Shown piece after piece: positions 19,791 to 29,494 of a stretch of DNA of 64,000 bases (its first letter is position 1; each line of letters starts with the position of its first letter). The stretch is from contig AP017647.1 of NCBI GenBank assembly GCA_003584625.1, positions 1,102,603 through 1,166,602 of the forward strand. The letters are read 5' to 3'. The stretch is from Methanothermobacter sp. MT-2 (lineage in GTDB: Archaea > Methanobacteriota > Methanobacteria > Methanobacteriales > DSM-23052). The position numbers were made by a program, and so were the translations under genes. The notes under the pieces were generated by a model. The model was not told the origin of the DNA and did no database searches. It saw nothing but the letters and a program-made list of their open reading frames with translations.

Positions 19791-20831
19791 TTAGGGTTTT
19801 AATTTGAGCACTACAATCTCATTACATGATCCAAGACGCATTGGAGGCCCCCATGTACCAGTACCCTCTGAAACATAAAGGTACTGACCCCCATTTTCAT
19901 ACAAACCCGAAATATATGGGAACATCCATTTCACGAGAAGGTTGAAGGGATAGAATTGTCCGCCATGTGTGTGCCCAGACAATTGAAGGTCAACACCACA
20001 TTCCTTTGCAGTATCCCATTCACTGGGGAGATGATGGAGTAAAATAGTTGGAAGACCTTCTTTGAAGTTGATCTCTTCTAATAGTATTTTGAGGATTCCA
20101 CGTTGCATATAATAGCCTATGCCTACAAGTTGTATGCCCATAAATTCTATGCTCTTATTATCTAGGATTGTCACACCCACAGATTCTAATAATCTGTAAA
20201 CTTTTTTTCTGTTGGCATATGTGTCATGGTTGCCTGAAACAAAAAATACTGGCTTGTTCACTTCCTTAAGGGGTTCCAGGGTGGATCCATCAATTGGGGA
20301 ACTTCCATCAGCAAGATCTCCTGTTATCACAACAGCATCGGCTTCTATGCTGTTCACTTTACCTTTTAGTAGGTTTAGGAAACGTTTACCCCTCATGGAA
20401 CCTATATGAAGGTCTGAAAGTTGTATTAATCTAATTTCACGGCGAACCCCAAGAGGTATCTCCAGGTATCTTATATTGATCCTTGTAGCATTGAAGATCG
20501 AAAAAAATCCTATGGATAAAGCTATGAGATAGGCTACCCCCTCTATTATTCCTGGTATAGGGATGAAAATTTTAAGCAAATCTATGAATAAAGTTGTCCA
20601 GAACAAGAAAAGGATAAGACCAAGCCAGATCATGGAAAAAACATATAAGATTCTTGTGAAAGTGGATGGGAACCTTTGTTCACCTATAATAGCCACTGGT
20701 AAAGCCAGTGAAACTAAAGCTGCCAGTTTTATCTCATTTATGCCCATCGCTGCTAGAACATGGAAATTTAACAGACCATAGCCTATGGTTAATATTAGTA
20801 TGAAGAATAGGATTCCTATGATCTTTTTCAC
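19791..20831 (-). CDS. Membrane-anchored metallophosphoesterase
   Basis: A 346-residue protein: about four membrane helices (residues 1-110), then a calcineurin-type phosphoesterase domain with all metal motifs, DLHIG (near 144), GDLADG (near 171), GNHDTY (near 201), HHLPSEW and GHTHGGQF (near 288). This arrangement is like the YkuE/YaeI group, some of which cleave lipid-linked phosphates; the substrate here is not known. It starts with GTG shortly after marker 7, probably the same transcript. Confidence 0.88.
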   Translation of the reverse strand: MKKIIGILFFILILTIGYGLLNFHVLAAMGINEIKLAALVSLALPVAIIGEQRFPSTFTRILYVFSMIWLGLILFLFWTTLFIDLLKIFIPIPGIIEGVAYLIALSIGFFSIFNATRINIRYLEIPLGVRREIRLIQLSDLHIGSMRGKRFLNLLKGKVNSIEADAVVITGDLADGSSPIDGSTLEPLKEVNKPVFFVSGNHDTYANRKKVYRLLESVGVTILDNKSIEFMGIQLVGIGYYMQRGILKILLEEINFKEGLPTILLHHLPSEWDTAKECGVDLQLSGHTHGGQFYPFNLLVKWMFPYISGLYENGGQYLYVSEGTGTWGPPMRLGSCNEIVVLKLKP

Positions 20832-20839
20832 TTATATCA

Positions 20840-21751
20840 CTAGATTAGGGAAGTTTCTGGTAGAAGTTTTACAAGGATGTAATCATACATCACTGAGGGT
20901 TTTATTTCAGCGATATCCTTTAGTTTATACTCGTATACTTTAACATTTTCTATGTCTTTATGGTAGCGTTCATAGTTTAGTTTGACTCTGACACCATCGA
21001 GTTGACTTGTAACTGGTGTCGGGGAATAAACGTTTCTTATGGCATGGACTTGATGTTCAATTTCGCTTTTAACAACTATTGGGGGGACAAGTGGCGGGTC
21101 CTCGGCCATTTCTCTCCTTCTGTTATCAAGGATTTCTTCAACAACCTTAACCAGTTTTTTCAAGGCTCTGATGTTTTCGCCTCTTTTAAGGCGTCTTGGT
21201 ATCCTCCCGAAGCCGCTGATATATGCTGTTGCACCTGGAAGTTCCTCTACTTTGATTTTGGGCGCGCCTGTAACAACCACTGGCACATTTATACCCTCAA
21301 ATAAGTGGACTTTCTCTTTTATACAATGTTTGAAGCTTCCAAGGGCGAAGATCGCCAGGTCATGTTCATTTATAAGTTGTTTCTCCTCCTCTGATATCCT
21401 TGATATCCCTTTACCAGCGCCCCTTGCTAATCCTATCATATTATCCTTTGCACCATACCTTCGAAGGTATTCTGCAATGTCACAAGCCGCATGCGGCAGA
21501 TGATGTCTTGCAAGGGTGGGTGATACAACAGCAATCTCTGTACCGGCCATTGGAGCTATTTTAACTTCTCCCAGGAGTTCCTTGGCCTTTTCTTTAACTT
21601 TCTCCACGTCTTCTATCGGAACTGCTAATGTTAATATTAGATCCATTTGTAACATGTTCTCTTGGAGTACGAAACCTCCAAGGTCTTCGATGAGCTCCTC
21701 CATTTCCTCGTGGCGGTGCACACCACCAACATAGGTTAATGTTTCATACAT
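20840..21751 (-). CDS. Methanogenesis marker protein 7
   Basis: A 303-residue protein that I recognise as methanogenesis marker 7 (DUF2113). The centre resembles McrC ([15 protein letters not shown], near residue 98; [14 protein letters not shown], near 135), and the family has been found with McrC and component A2 in complexes that activate methyl-coenzyme M reductase. Conserved histidines and a cysteine lie at [18 protein letters not shown]. Its start overlaps the end of the preceding gene by 16 nt. Confidence 0.85.
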   Translation of the reverse strand: MYETLTYVGGVHRHEEMEELIEDLGGFVLQENMLQMDLILTLAVPIEDVEKVKEKAKELLGEVKIAPMAGTEIAVVSPTLARHHLPHAACDIAEYLRRYGAKDNMIGLARGAGKGISRISEEEKQLINEHDLAIFALGSFKHCIKEKVHLFEGINVPVVVTGAPKIKVEELPGATAYISGFGRIPRRLKRGENIRALKKLVKVVEEILDNRRREMAEDPPLVPPIVVKSEIEHQVHAIRNVYSPTPVTSQLDGVRVKLNYERYHKDIENVKVYEYKLKDIAEIKPSVMYDYILVKLLPETSLI

Positions 21752-22281
21752 AGTCTGTTCTCCAATATCCTGTATCTTAGCAGAGCCCTTTTAACAGGAT
21801 CCAAGGGCAGGTTATAATGTGATGGGACTTTCACCGTCTTTTTATCCTCTTTTATTTGCATATAATCTGGGTAGACTATATAATCTGGGTTTTCTTTACT
21901 TATAGTATATCCCATGTCTTTGATGATATCTTTTAGGAAATTTGAATAAACTTTTACTTTTATGTTCTTATTTTTCTCTTTGAGTGTCTGGGGTTTATCC
22001 CACCATGGTGAACATACCGTAAATTTTATCTCGGAAAATGACCCATATTTTAGTTTATAAGGGGATAATCTTTTAATGGTTTCAAAGACAAGAGATAAGC
22101 TATCCTTGATTTGTGGGAATGTGTTCAACTTTAACCTAATAGCCCTTGAACGTGTTCTAGTCTCCGAGAGGGTTATTGCAAGGTCTGGATCTAGGCTATC
22201 TGGGTTTCTTGAAACGATATAATCTCGCACCCCTACAATGTCAAGTATACCTTTACACATTGGCGTGGTAACAATCCTCAT
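21736..22281 (-). CDS. Partner of marker 7, possibly marker 17
   Basis: A 181-residue protein starting [17 protein letters not shown] at ATG 22281 behind GGTGGTGGGG. I do not firmly recognise the family. Its length, its 16-nt overlap with the marker-7 gene and the context suggest methanogenesis marker 17, a known component of MCR activation complexes. The segment [20 protein letters not shown] (residues 45-64) and [10 protein letters not shown] look conserved. There are three cysteines but no clear metal-binding cluster. Another methanogen-specific family is possible. Confidence 0.6.
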   Translation of the reverse strand: MRIVTTPMCKGILDIVGVRDYIVSRNPDSLDPDLAITLSETRTRSRAIRLKLNTFPQIKDSLSLVFETIKRLSPYKLKYGSFSEIKFTVCSPWWDKPQTLKEKNKNIKVKVYSNFLKDIIKDMGYTISKENPDYIVYPDYMQIKEDKKTVKVPSHYNLPLDPVKRALLRYRILENRLCMKH

Positions 22282-22362
22282 AGTCCCCCACCACCCTTCC
22301 ATTTATACATAATATCATAAATATTTTCTTAAAAAAAGCTTTTTGAGGGAGCGTCCCAGGGA

Positions 22363-23031
22363 ATGAAGATCAAGTTAACCCATCAAAGATCAACCACAAG
22401 AGATCTTAGTATCATGGTAGACCTTTTAAGGGCCAGCACAACAATAACCATCGCATTAGATAAATTCAAGAAAATAATACCAGCCGAGAGCATATCAGAG
22501 GCCCTTAAAATTTCAAGGGAAACCGGCGGATTGCTTGCAGGTGAACGTGGCGGTGAAACCATCAATGGTTTCATAGGAAACTCACCAATCCAAATCCAAG
22601 ATTATGCTGGTGAAACCCTAATCTTAACAACAAGTAATGGTACAAGGATACTTAAAAATTTAAAATCGAAAGCACTAATAGGATCCCTTATAAACGCCAG
22701 TGCAGTGGCCAGCGCAGCGATTGAACTTGCAAGTCATGAAATAGAAATAATCATGGCTGGTGTGAATGGCAGATTCGCTATTGAAGATTTCCTAGCAGCA
22801 GGAGAAATAATATATTATCTGAGAGATTATGAACTTGACGAGTTTGCGAAGGCCGCTCTCATGGCGGCAGATGACAAGAAAATGGTTGATGATGCCATAC
22901 TAAATTCCAAATCCGCTCTAAAATTGAAAAAACTTGGATTTTTTGAGGATGTGGAATTTTCCATCCAAAGAAACATTTCAGAGAATGTACCTATCTATAA
23001 TGGGGAACTAATAAAAAAATACAAAATATAA
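22363..23031 (+). CDS. comB: ComB 2-phosphosulfolactate phosphatase
   Basis: A 222-residue 2-phosphosulfolactate phosphatase, second step of coenzyme M synthesis from phosphoenolpyruvate and sulfite. Family motifs are visible: MVDLLRASTTI (near residue 18), AGERGGE (near 60), GNSP and LTTSNGTRIL (near 88). It starts with ATG behind GGGAGCG and is divergent from the MMP7 gene pair. The other CoM genes comC, comD and comE are 22 kb away in this window. Confidence 0.93.
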   Translation: MKIKLTHQRSTTRDLSIMVDLLRASTTITIALDKFKKIIPAESISEALKISRETGGLLAGERGGETINGFIGNSPIQIQDYAGETLILTTSNGTRILKNLKSKALIGSLINASAVASAAIELASHEIEIIMAGVNGRFAIEDFLAAGEIIYYLRDYELDEFAKAALMAADDKKMVDDAILNSKSALKLKKLGFFEDVEFSIQRNISENVPIYNGELIKKYKI

Positions 23032-23051
23032 TAATATAATAGTGATGGTTC

Positions 23052-24203
23052 ATGGAACACTTAAAAATAATAGGAACAGCACACGTATCAAAAAAAAGCA
23101 TAGAAGAAGTAAAAGAGATCATACGCACAGAAAAACCCGATGTAGTGGCTGTCGAATTAGATATTGGAAGATACCAGAAACTCATGAAGCAAAAGTTAGG
23201 CCTCCAAGAAGATGAACAATTTTCAATTAAAGACATTCTCAAAGGGGAGAACATAGGCCTCTTCCTCGTAACTGGACTCTTAACTTACCTGCAAAATAGG
23301 ATAGGTGACGATCTAGGTGTGAAGCCAGGTTCAGAAATGTTAGCGGCCATTGAAGCCGCGGAAGAAATAGGTGCAAGGATAGCCCTCATCGATAGAGACA
23401 TAAACATAACAATGCAAAGGATAATGGACTCCATGAATCTAGTTGAAAAATTAAAATTCTCATTTAATATCCTCGCATCCTTCTTCAAAAAAGATGAAAT
23501 AGACGATATTGAAAACCTAAAGAGTGAAGACACACTACAAGAAGTAATGGAATACTTCAAGGACATCTCACCCAAAGCATACCACGTACTAGTAGATGAA
23601 AGAGACGCATACATGGCCAAGAGACTACTAGAAATCCCAGAAGATAATGTGATCGCAGTTGTGGGGGCAGGCCACAAAAAAGGTATAAAACATTACCTTG
23701 AAAACCCAGATCAGATACCCCCAGCAGATGAATTATTAACTTTTAAACCTTCAAATCCCACCAAAAAGAAACTATTACTCATAATACCCCTTCTATTAGT
23801 TGTGCCGTTTATTTTAGCGTTTTTTTCAGGTGTTAATATACAAGGGGATATCCTCAAATTCATACTCCTGACAGGGGGCCTAGCATCAATAGGATCTTTA
23901 GTGGCAGGATCAAAGATTAAATCGGCCCTAATAGCATTCCTAGTAGCTCCCATAACAGTGTTACACCCACTCCTAGCCGCCGGGTGGTTCGCCGGTTTAA
24001 TGGAGGCTAAACTGCGAAGAGTCAGCCTTAAAGACCTTGAAAGGTTGAATAGATGTGACAGTTTCCACGATCTTTGGAAGAACAATCTTTTCAGGGTCTT
24101 GCTTGTTGTTGCAGGTGCAAATATTGGCTGCACCATAGGAACCTTCCTAACAATACCACAGATAATAATCCCAATGATCAGTAAAATAATAGGAGCTGGC
24201 TAA
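23052..24203 (+). CDS. TraB family membrane protein
   Basis: A 383-residue protein of the TraB/TIKI-like family. The N-terminal domain has GTAHVSKKS (residue 8), VAVELD (near 34) and GAGHKKGI (near 205), the residues expected to form a metal-dependent hydrolase-like site. The C-terminal 150 residues have three or four membrane helices. In bacteria TraB shuts down a peptide pheromone; the archaeal role is unknown. It follows comB by 20 nt and precedes the next gene without a gap. Confidence 0.85.
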   Translation: MEHLKIIGTAHVSKKSIEEVKEIIRTEKPDVVAVELDIGRYQKLMKQKLGLQEDEQFSIKDILKGENIGLFLVTGLLTYLQNRIGDDLGVKPGSEMLAAIEAAEEIGARIALIDRDINITMQRIMDSMNLVEKLKFSFNILASFFKKDEIDDIENLKSEDTLQEVMEYFKDISPKAYHVLVDERDAYMAKRLLEIPEDNVIAVVGAGHKKGIKHYLENPDQIPPADELLTFKPSNPTKKKLLLIIPLLLVVPFILAFFSGVNIQGDILKFILLTGGLASIGSLVAGSKIKSALIAFLVAPITVLHPLLAAGWFAGLMEAKLRRVSLKDLERLNRCDSFHDLWKNNLFRVLLVVAGANIGCTIGTFLTIPQIIIPMISKIIGAG

Positions 24204-24416
24204 GTGTACATAATATTCAGATGCGACTGTGGAAGGGCATTATACGCACGTGAAGGTGTTAAAACCCGTAAATGCGTCTGTGGAAAAACAATAAAAGTGA
24301 AAACCCGCCGGATACTTGGAAAAGTTGAAAGTTTCCAAGACGCTGCATACATGGTCAGAAAACTGCAAGAAGAAAAATATGGACCCGGAGGATTCCTACA
24401 AAAAAAGAAAAAATGA
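24204..24416 (+). CDS. DUF1922 zinc protein (MTH1184-like)
   Basis: A 70-residue protein starting with GTG directly after the TraB stop codon. It matches, from memory, MTH1184, whose structure is known and which belongs to DUF1922: [18 protein letters not shown], then CVCGK form a four-cysteine metal site, and [10 protein letters not shown] follows. The function is unknown. Its place between TraB and a translational GTPase is a local gene order I would expect in related species. Confidence 0.88.
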   Translation: MYIIFRCDCGRALYAREGVKTRKCVCGKTIKVKTRRILGKVESFQDAAYMVRKLQEEKYGPGGFLQKKKK

Positions 24417-24422
24417 TCAAAA

Positions 24423-26018
24423 ATGATCAAAGACCTGAAATCCTTCACCAAAAAAGGTGAAAGAAGGAACATAGAATTTAAAAAAGCCCTCAAAAGCTCA
24501 TACCATCTCAACAAGGACAGGAAAAGACAACTCATCTCCCAGATGAAATACAGGATGGAAAGAGGAAGAGGCAAGGCAATCTACCTACTCGGAGTTGAAG
24601 ATGATGGAAGCCTAGTAGGCCTCCCCAAAAAGGAACTCCAAGAATCAATCCACGTCCTAAAAATCCTAAGCCATGAAATAGGAGCACACATAGAAGAAGT
24701 GAACGAATACCCACTAAAAGACGGTAAAGTGGCCGAAGTCACCATAGGATGGAAAAACTCATTCAAAAAAGAACACCTTGTCATAGGAGTCGCAGGCCAT
24801 GTTGACCATGGAAAAAGCACCCTACTCGGAAGTCTGACAACAGGCATACTCGATGACGGAACCGGAAAAACCCGCATATTCCTCGATGTCCAGAAACATG
24901 AAATAGAAAGAGGACTCTCAGCAGACCTCTCATTTGCAATCTACGGCTTCATAGACGGTAAACCAGTCCGATTAGACAACCCCCTTGATAAAAAAGAGAA
25001 ATCCGAGCTCATGGAAAAATGTGAAAGGATAATATCATTCGTCGACACAGTAGGCCACGAACCATGGCTCAGAACCACAATAAGGGGTATAGTAGGCCAA
25101 AAACTAGATTATGGTCTTTTAACAGTAGCCGCAGACCAGGGACCTACACATATTACAAGAGAACACCTAGGGATTATTCTAGCAATGGAATTACCTGTGA
25201 TAGTAACCATAACAAAAAAAGACCTTGTAGGAGAAGATGAAATCCAAAAGGTACATGAGAGAATATCAGAACTCCTTAAACTCGTAGGTAGAATACCATT
25301 CAAAATCAAGGACAAATCAGACGCACTACTAGTATCAGAGAAAATGAACCAACATATCGTACCAATCATAGAAACATCCTCCCTAACAGGAGAAGGACTA
25401 GAACTATTAGATGAACTATTCCTAAATTTAAAAATCCCAGAGAACCCAAAAGATGACAAAAAACCCTTCATGATGTACATAGATAAAGTCTATTCAGTAA
25501 AAGGCGTGGGAACCGTGGTCAGCGGCACAATAAGACAAGGCCGGGTTAAAAAAGGGGAAACATTACTCCTCGGACCATTACCCACAGGAGAATTCAAAGA
25601 AGTGAAAGTCAAATCCATTGAAATGCACCATTACCAGATAGGATGCGCAGAACCAGGACACATCGTCGGCATATCAATCGCAGGAGCATCACCACAAGAA
25701 ATCGAAAGAGGCATGATAATAGCCCACCCAGACTACAACCCAAAGGCAGTGAGAGAATTCGAAGCAGAAGTAGCAATACTAGTACACCCCACAACAATAA
25801 AAGCAGGATACGAAAGCGTGACACACATAGAAACCATAGCAGAGACAACAATACTAGAACCACTCGACCAGGAGTTCATGTCAGCCGGTGACAAAGGAAG
25901 AGTCCAGATGAGATTCAAATACAGGCCACACCACGTGAAAGAAGGGCAAAAACTAATATTCAGAGAAGGAAGAAGTAAAGGCATAGGATCCATAACAAAG
26001 ATCATAGAGAACCCCTGA
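24423..26018 (+). CDS. GTPBP1-like translational GTPase
   Basis: A 531-residue GTP-binding protein of the EF-Tu superfamily, closest to the GTPBP1 group. A 115-residue N-terminal extension precedes the G domain, whose motifs are G1 [10 protein letters not shown] (residues 124-133), G3 DTVGHE, G4 TKKD and G5 SSLTGEG. EF-Tu-like domains 2 and 3 follow ([15 protein letters not shown], then the C-terminal barrel). GTPBP1 proteins act in translation or RNA surveillance in eukaryotes; the archaeal role is not established. Its 3' end overlaps the convergent thiolation gene by 17 nt. Confidence 0.88.
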   Translation: MIKDLKSFTKKGERRNIEFKKALKSSYHLNKDRKRQLISQMKYRMERGRGKAIYLLGVEDDGSLVGLPKKELQESIHVLKILSHEIGAHIEEVNEYPLKDGKVAEVTIGWKNSFKKEHLVIGVAGHVDHGKSTLLGSLTTGILDDGTGKTRIFLDVQKHEIERGLSADLSFAIYGFIDGKPVRLDNPLDKKEKSELMEKCERIISFVDTVGHEPWLRTTIRGIVGQKLDYGLLTVAADQGPTHITREHLGIILAMELPVIVTITKKDLVGEDEIQKVHERISELLKLVGRIPFKIKDKSDALLVSEKMNQHIVPIIETSSLTGEGLELLDELFLNLKIPENPKDDKKPFMMYIDKVYSVKGVGTVVSGTIRQGRVKKGETLLLGPLPTGEFKEVKVKSIEMHHYQIGCAEPGHIVGISIAGASPQEIERGMIIAHPDYNPKAVREFEAEVAILVHPTTIKAGYESVTHIETIAETTILEPLDQEFMSAGDKGRVQMRFKYRPHHVKEGQKLIFREGRSKGIGSITKIIENP

Positions 26019-26844
26019 TCATGGATATCAGCTCACAGGCTTTACAAGTCCTCATAGACGCGGGCTCACCACACACCTCACACTCAAAAAGTTCAACTTC
26101 CCCTTGTCCCATTTTAAAAGTCCTAGTGAAAGATTCCATGATCATCTTTTTCGTTCCAGGCCTTTTAGATTCAATATTCTCAAGGAACTTTTTAATTTTT
26201 GATCTGAGGGATAAAATAGCATATGGACACTCCCCCAAGTGAACCCTAATATTATTTAGGAGAGCCCACCTTTCAGTTTCATCCTCAGTTGTATTCCATA
26301 ATGGTTTTATCCTTGGTATAAGCCTCGGATGGATCATCTCCAATTTCGGGCCGAACTTGGAAAATTTCCTGATATCCCCCCTAATTAGGCTCATCATAAA
26401 TGATTGGATCTCATCATCCATGTTATGGCCAGTAGCTATTTTATCAGCTCCCAGTTGCCGGGCTGTCTTGTTTAAAAGGTGTCTTCTGAAGACTCCGCAG
26501 GGTATGCATGGACTCTTAAATATCTTATAAATGTCATCTAGTGAGAAATTGAATTCTTCCATGAAGGATTTTTCAACCAATTCCACACCTAAAAGTTTTG
26601 CATTGTAACGCGCAGCCTCTAGGCCCTCCTCTCTATAATCTTTTATACCCTCATTGATGCTTATAGCAACAATATCAAAACCAAACTCTCCCTTAAGGTC
26701 ATCTAGGATGTGGAGTGTGAGTAGACTGTCCTTTCCACCTGAGAGGGCCACAGCCACCAATTCACCCTCATCTATAAGCTCATAGCCTCTTATCAACTCC
26801 TTGATTTTTTCTCTTAACTTCCTGTTAAATTCAGCTTCTCCCAT
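26002..26844 (-). CDS. TtuA/Ncs6-type tRNA thiolation protein
   Basis: A 280-residue ATP-pyrophosphatase of the TtuA/Ncs6 group, which adenylates tRNA uridine and replaces oxygen by sulfur. The PP-loop is [12 protein letters not shown] (residues 33-44); CIPCG (near 114) and [12 protein letters not shown] (near 138) belong to the catalytic Fe-S site region, and a C-terminal cysteine cluster (CEVCG, CKACE) binds zinc. Family members usually also have an N-terminal zinc finger; here the frame begins at MGEAEFNRK and no upstream cysteines are available, so that part is missing. It converges on the GTPase gene. Confidence 0.8.
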   Translation of the reverse strand: MGEAEFNRKLREKIKELIRGYELIDEGELVAVALSGGKDSLLTLHILDDLKGEFGFDIVAISINEGIKDYREEGLEAARYNAKLLGVELVEKSFMEEFNFSLDDIYKIFKSPCIPCGVFRRHLLNKTARQLGADKIATGHNMDDEIQSFMMSLIRGDIRKFSKFGPKLEMIHPRLIPRIKPLWNTTEDETERWALLNNIRVHLGECPYAILSLRSKIKKFLENIESKRPGTKKMIMESFTRTFKMGQGEVELFECEVCGEPASMRTCKACELISMIRGSL

Positions 26845-26901
26845 AAATTATAATATATTGTCTACTAAAATATTATAGTATATTTTAATGGGGGGATGGA
26901 T

Positions 26902-27201
26902 TTGATAACAGCAGAATTAACTATAATCCCCATAGGAACAGGGGATACAAGTTTAAGTGGATATATAGCCGCCGCAATAAAAGCAATAGAGAAAAAAAAG
27001 ATAAAATATGAAATATCTGGTATGGGAACGCAGATAGAAGCCCAAGACCTTGAAGAGATTTTAGATGCTATAAAAGCCGCCCATGAATCAGTCCTAGGAC
27101 TAGGTTGTAGTAGAGTGTACACCACAATCAAAATAGATGACAGAAGAGATGCTGAAAAAAGCTTGGAAGAAAAGATAGCATCAGTAATAAGTAAACTCTA
27201 A
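26902..27201 (+). CDS. MTH1187-type thiamine-binding protein
   Basis: A 99-residue member of the MTH1187/YkoF-like family (DUF77), ferredoxin-like proteins some of which bind thiamine or its pyrimidine part. [13 protein letters not shown] and [15 protein letters not shown] are characteristic. I favour TTG 26902, giving MITAEL as in MTH1187, with the G-rich stretch 5-10 nt before it; ATG 26896 is the alternative but lies against the same G run. It is divergent from the thiolation gene and overlaps the convergent aminotransferase gene by 4 nt. Confidence 0.88.
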   Translation: MITAELTIIPIGTGDTSLSGYIAAAIKAIEKKKIKYEISGMGTQIEAQDLEEILDAIKAAHESVLGLGCSRVYTTIKIDDRRDAEKSLEEKIASVISKL

Positions 27202-28277
27202 ATAGGGAAATTCTCAACAGCATCAATTATCCTATCAAGGTCATCCTCACTGAGACTAGGATGCACAGGCAACGACAAAACTTCCCTGGACGCTTTTTCA
27301 GCCTCGGGACAACTAGCCCCTAAACCAAGACCCTTATATAATGGTTGATTGTATATCGGCCTTGGATAATATACTCCAGTCCCTACACCCTCCCTGGTAA
27401 AATGTTCTATCCACCTTTCCCTCTCCCGAACCCTTACAGTGTACTGATGGAACACATGCTTCACATTATCCTGGACATATGGCGTCATAATATAATCAAA
27501 GGCTTCCAGTTCCCCTGTCAGATACCTGGCATTTTTTATCCTTTTTTCATTGAACCTGTCAAGTTTTTTAAGTTGAACTAGGCCAATAGCAGCGGCTATA
27601 TCAGTCATCCTAAAATTGTATCCCAGGATCACATGCTCATATCTTCTACTTTCACCATGTGACCTGATCATCCTGGCCAGCCTCGCCATCTCTTCATCAT
27701 CTGTTGTTATCATACCACCCTCACCAGAAGTGATATTCTTCGTGGGATAAAAACTGAAACAGGCAAGATCAGCCAATGAACCAACCTTCCTACCATAATA
27801 TAAAGCCCCATGCGCCTGGGCCGCATCCTCAATAACTACAAGTCCATGATCCTCCCCTATATCCCTGATATGATCCATCTCGGCTGGCTGCCCATACAGA
27901 TGAACAGCTATTATAGCCCTGGTATCCTCGGTTATAGCATCCTCTACACCCTCAGGGTCTATATTATAAGTCTGGGGGTCTATGTCAACGAAAACTGGCC
28001 TGGCTCCAACATAAAGGGCTGCGTTTGCAGTGGCCGCGAAACTAAATGGTGTTGTTATAACCTCATCGCCTTTACCCACACCTGCAGATAATAAGGCCAC
28101 GTGTAATGCTGTTGTGCCGGAGCTTGTGGCCACAGCATATTTACAGTTGGTGTAGTCAGCGAATGCCTTTTCAAATTCTTCTACTTTGGGTCCTTGAGCA
28201 AGAAAACCTGAACGTAATACTTTTATGACTTCTTGGATTTCATCATCTTCTATTATTGGGTTCGCAATTGGTATCAT
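27198..28277 (-). CDS. DegT/DnrJ/EryC1 aminotransferase
   Basis: A 359-residue PLP-dependent sugar aminotransferase of the DegT/DnrJ/EryC1/StrS family. The lysine that binds PLP is in the [16 protein letters not shown] region near residue 184; DAAQAHGA (near 157) and the N-terminal [13 protein letters not shown] are also typical. These enzymes make amino sugars on nucleotide carriers for glycans or cell-wall polymers. ATG 28277 follows GAGG by about 9 nt. It overlaps the upstream CPBP gene by 4 nt. Confidence 0.9.
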   Translation of the reverse strand: MIPIANPIIEDDEIQEVIKVLRSGFLAQGPKVEEFEKAFADYTNCKYAVATSSGTTALHVALLSAGVGKGDEVITTPFSFAATANAALYVGARPVFVDIDPQTYNIDPEGVEDAITEDTRAIIAVHLYGQPAEMDHIRDIGEDHGLVVIEDAAQAHGALYYGRKVGSLADLACFSFYPTKNITSGEGGMITTDDEEMARLARMIRSHGESRRYEHVILGYNFRMTDIAAAIGLVQLKKLDRFNEKRIKNARYLTGELEAFDYIMTPYVQDNVKHVFHQYTVRVRERERWIEHFTREGVGTGVYYPRPIYNQPLYKGLGLGASCPEAEKASREVLSLPVHPSLSEDDLDRIIDAVENFPI

Positions 28278-29377
28278 ACTATACAACCTCTCTGAAATAT
28301 TTTGAGGATATCATCTTTCCTATTCCTGAAGAGTATGAATGTTACAAGTAAAACCGCTACTATAAGTGTTATGGGTGAAAGGTAGGGGTTTGGTGGGGTT
28401 ACCATCAATGATGGTAGGCTGCCTATTCCACTGTCAGGAGAATTATGGATTAGGGTCACATAAAGGTTATTGATGATGTGGATGCCCACGGCCAATTCTA
28501 TACCGTCATCTGCAAGGGTGATTAAACCTAACATTAAACCTATTATAAATGCGCTTATAACAATAGAGGTGCTCATCACAAAATTGCTCCCATTCCACCA
28601 GTGAAGCGCTGCAAAAATTAGAGAATTTAGGATCAACACCAGGAGGGGTTTCCTAGCTATTAAACCTATAGCCTGTAATAGGTATCCTCTGAAAAAGACC
28701 TCTTCGAAGGATGCTTGTATTGGGAATACTATAAGCGCTATCATGGATAATATTAGGAAGTTGCCGGGTTCGAATGAGAATCTGAAGGATCCTGGGCTTA
28801 TAATAAAATATAGGATGTCTATGAAGGCCATTACAATGAACCAGGCTATTGCTCCTTTCCCTATCCTTTTCCAATCAATTTTTCTACCAGCATTTATAAG
28901 GGATTTGAAGCTTCTTTTATGCAAGAACCTGACTGAGAAATAAAGGAAAAGGTAGGCTGTCGAGAACACCATACCCACGATTATAAGCATGTAAAATGGA
29001 TTAGATAACATGTTAAATATGTCTAATGTCCTGTTGGATAAAATGAGCATGAAGCCTAGGATTATTCCTAATATTAATCCCGTTAGGATGCTTGAAACTC
29101 CAAGGGTTAATATGATAGTTAGAATATACCTCCATAGGCTATTGTCACCCTTCCGGGCATTTAATAAAAATTTAGGCATACCATGGTGGGCTTCCAATTC
29201 GCTCCCACAGACAATGCAAAAATTACCTACGGGTGTTTCAAAACCGCAATTTTGGCAGGAAATCTTCAGTTTTCCGCCGCAAAAAATGCAAAATCTAGCA
29301 TTTTTCGGATTTAACCTTTGACATTCTGGGCAGATTATCTCTCCCAGATACTCTTCCATCTCCCTACCTGTAACCAT
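28274..29377 (-). CDS. CPBP intramembrane protease with zinc ribbons
   Basis: A 367-residue protein: two N-terminal zinc ribbons (CPEC and CIFCG; CQNCG and CIVCG; residues 16-58), then about eight membrane helices with the CPBP/CAAX-protease signature [11 protein letters not shown] (near residue 225), HWW (near 265) and a distal IHIINN. CPBP proteins are glutamate-dependent intramembrane proteases. The double zinc ribbon suggests a regulatory or partner-binding head in the cytosol. ATG 29377 is used; ATG 29359 behind AGGTAGGGAG is an alternative. It overlaps the aminotransferase gene by 4 nt. Confidence 0.85.
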   Translation of the reverse strand: MVTGREMEEYLGEIICPECQRLNPKNARFCIFCGGKLKISCQNCGFETPVGNFCIVCGSELEAHHGMPKFLLNARKGDNSLWRYILTIILTLGVSSILTGLILGIILGFMLILSNRTLDIFNMLSNPFYMLIIVGMVFSTAYLFLYFSVRFLHKRSFKSLINAGRKIDWKRIGKGAIAWFIVMAFIDILYFIISPGSFRFSFEPGNFLILSMIALIVFPIQASFEEVFFRGYLLQAIGLIARKPLLVLILNSLIFAALHWWNGSNFVMSTSIVISAFIIGLMLGLITLADDGIELAVGIHIINNLYVTLIHNSPDSGIGSLPSLMVTPPNPYLSPITLIVAVLLVTFILFRNRKDDILKIFQRGCIV

Positions 29378-29494
29378 AATACACCCTAAAGAATATTTTT
29401 TTACCTTCTTCTTTAATATTTTAGATCAGAACCTCTTAAACCATACCCTATATAAAATTTTTTTGTATAAAAAGGGAGAGTGAGTGCATCAAAT

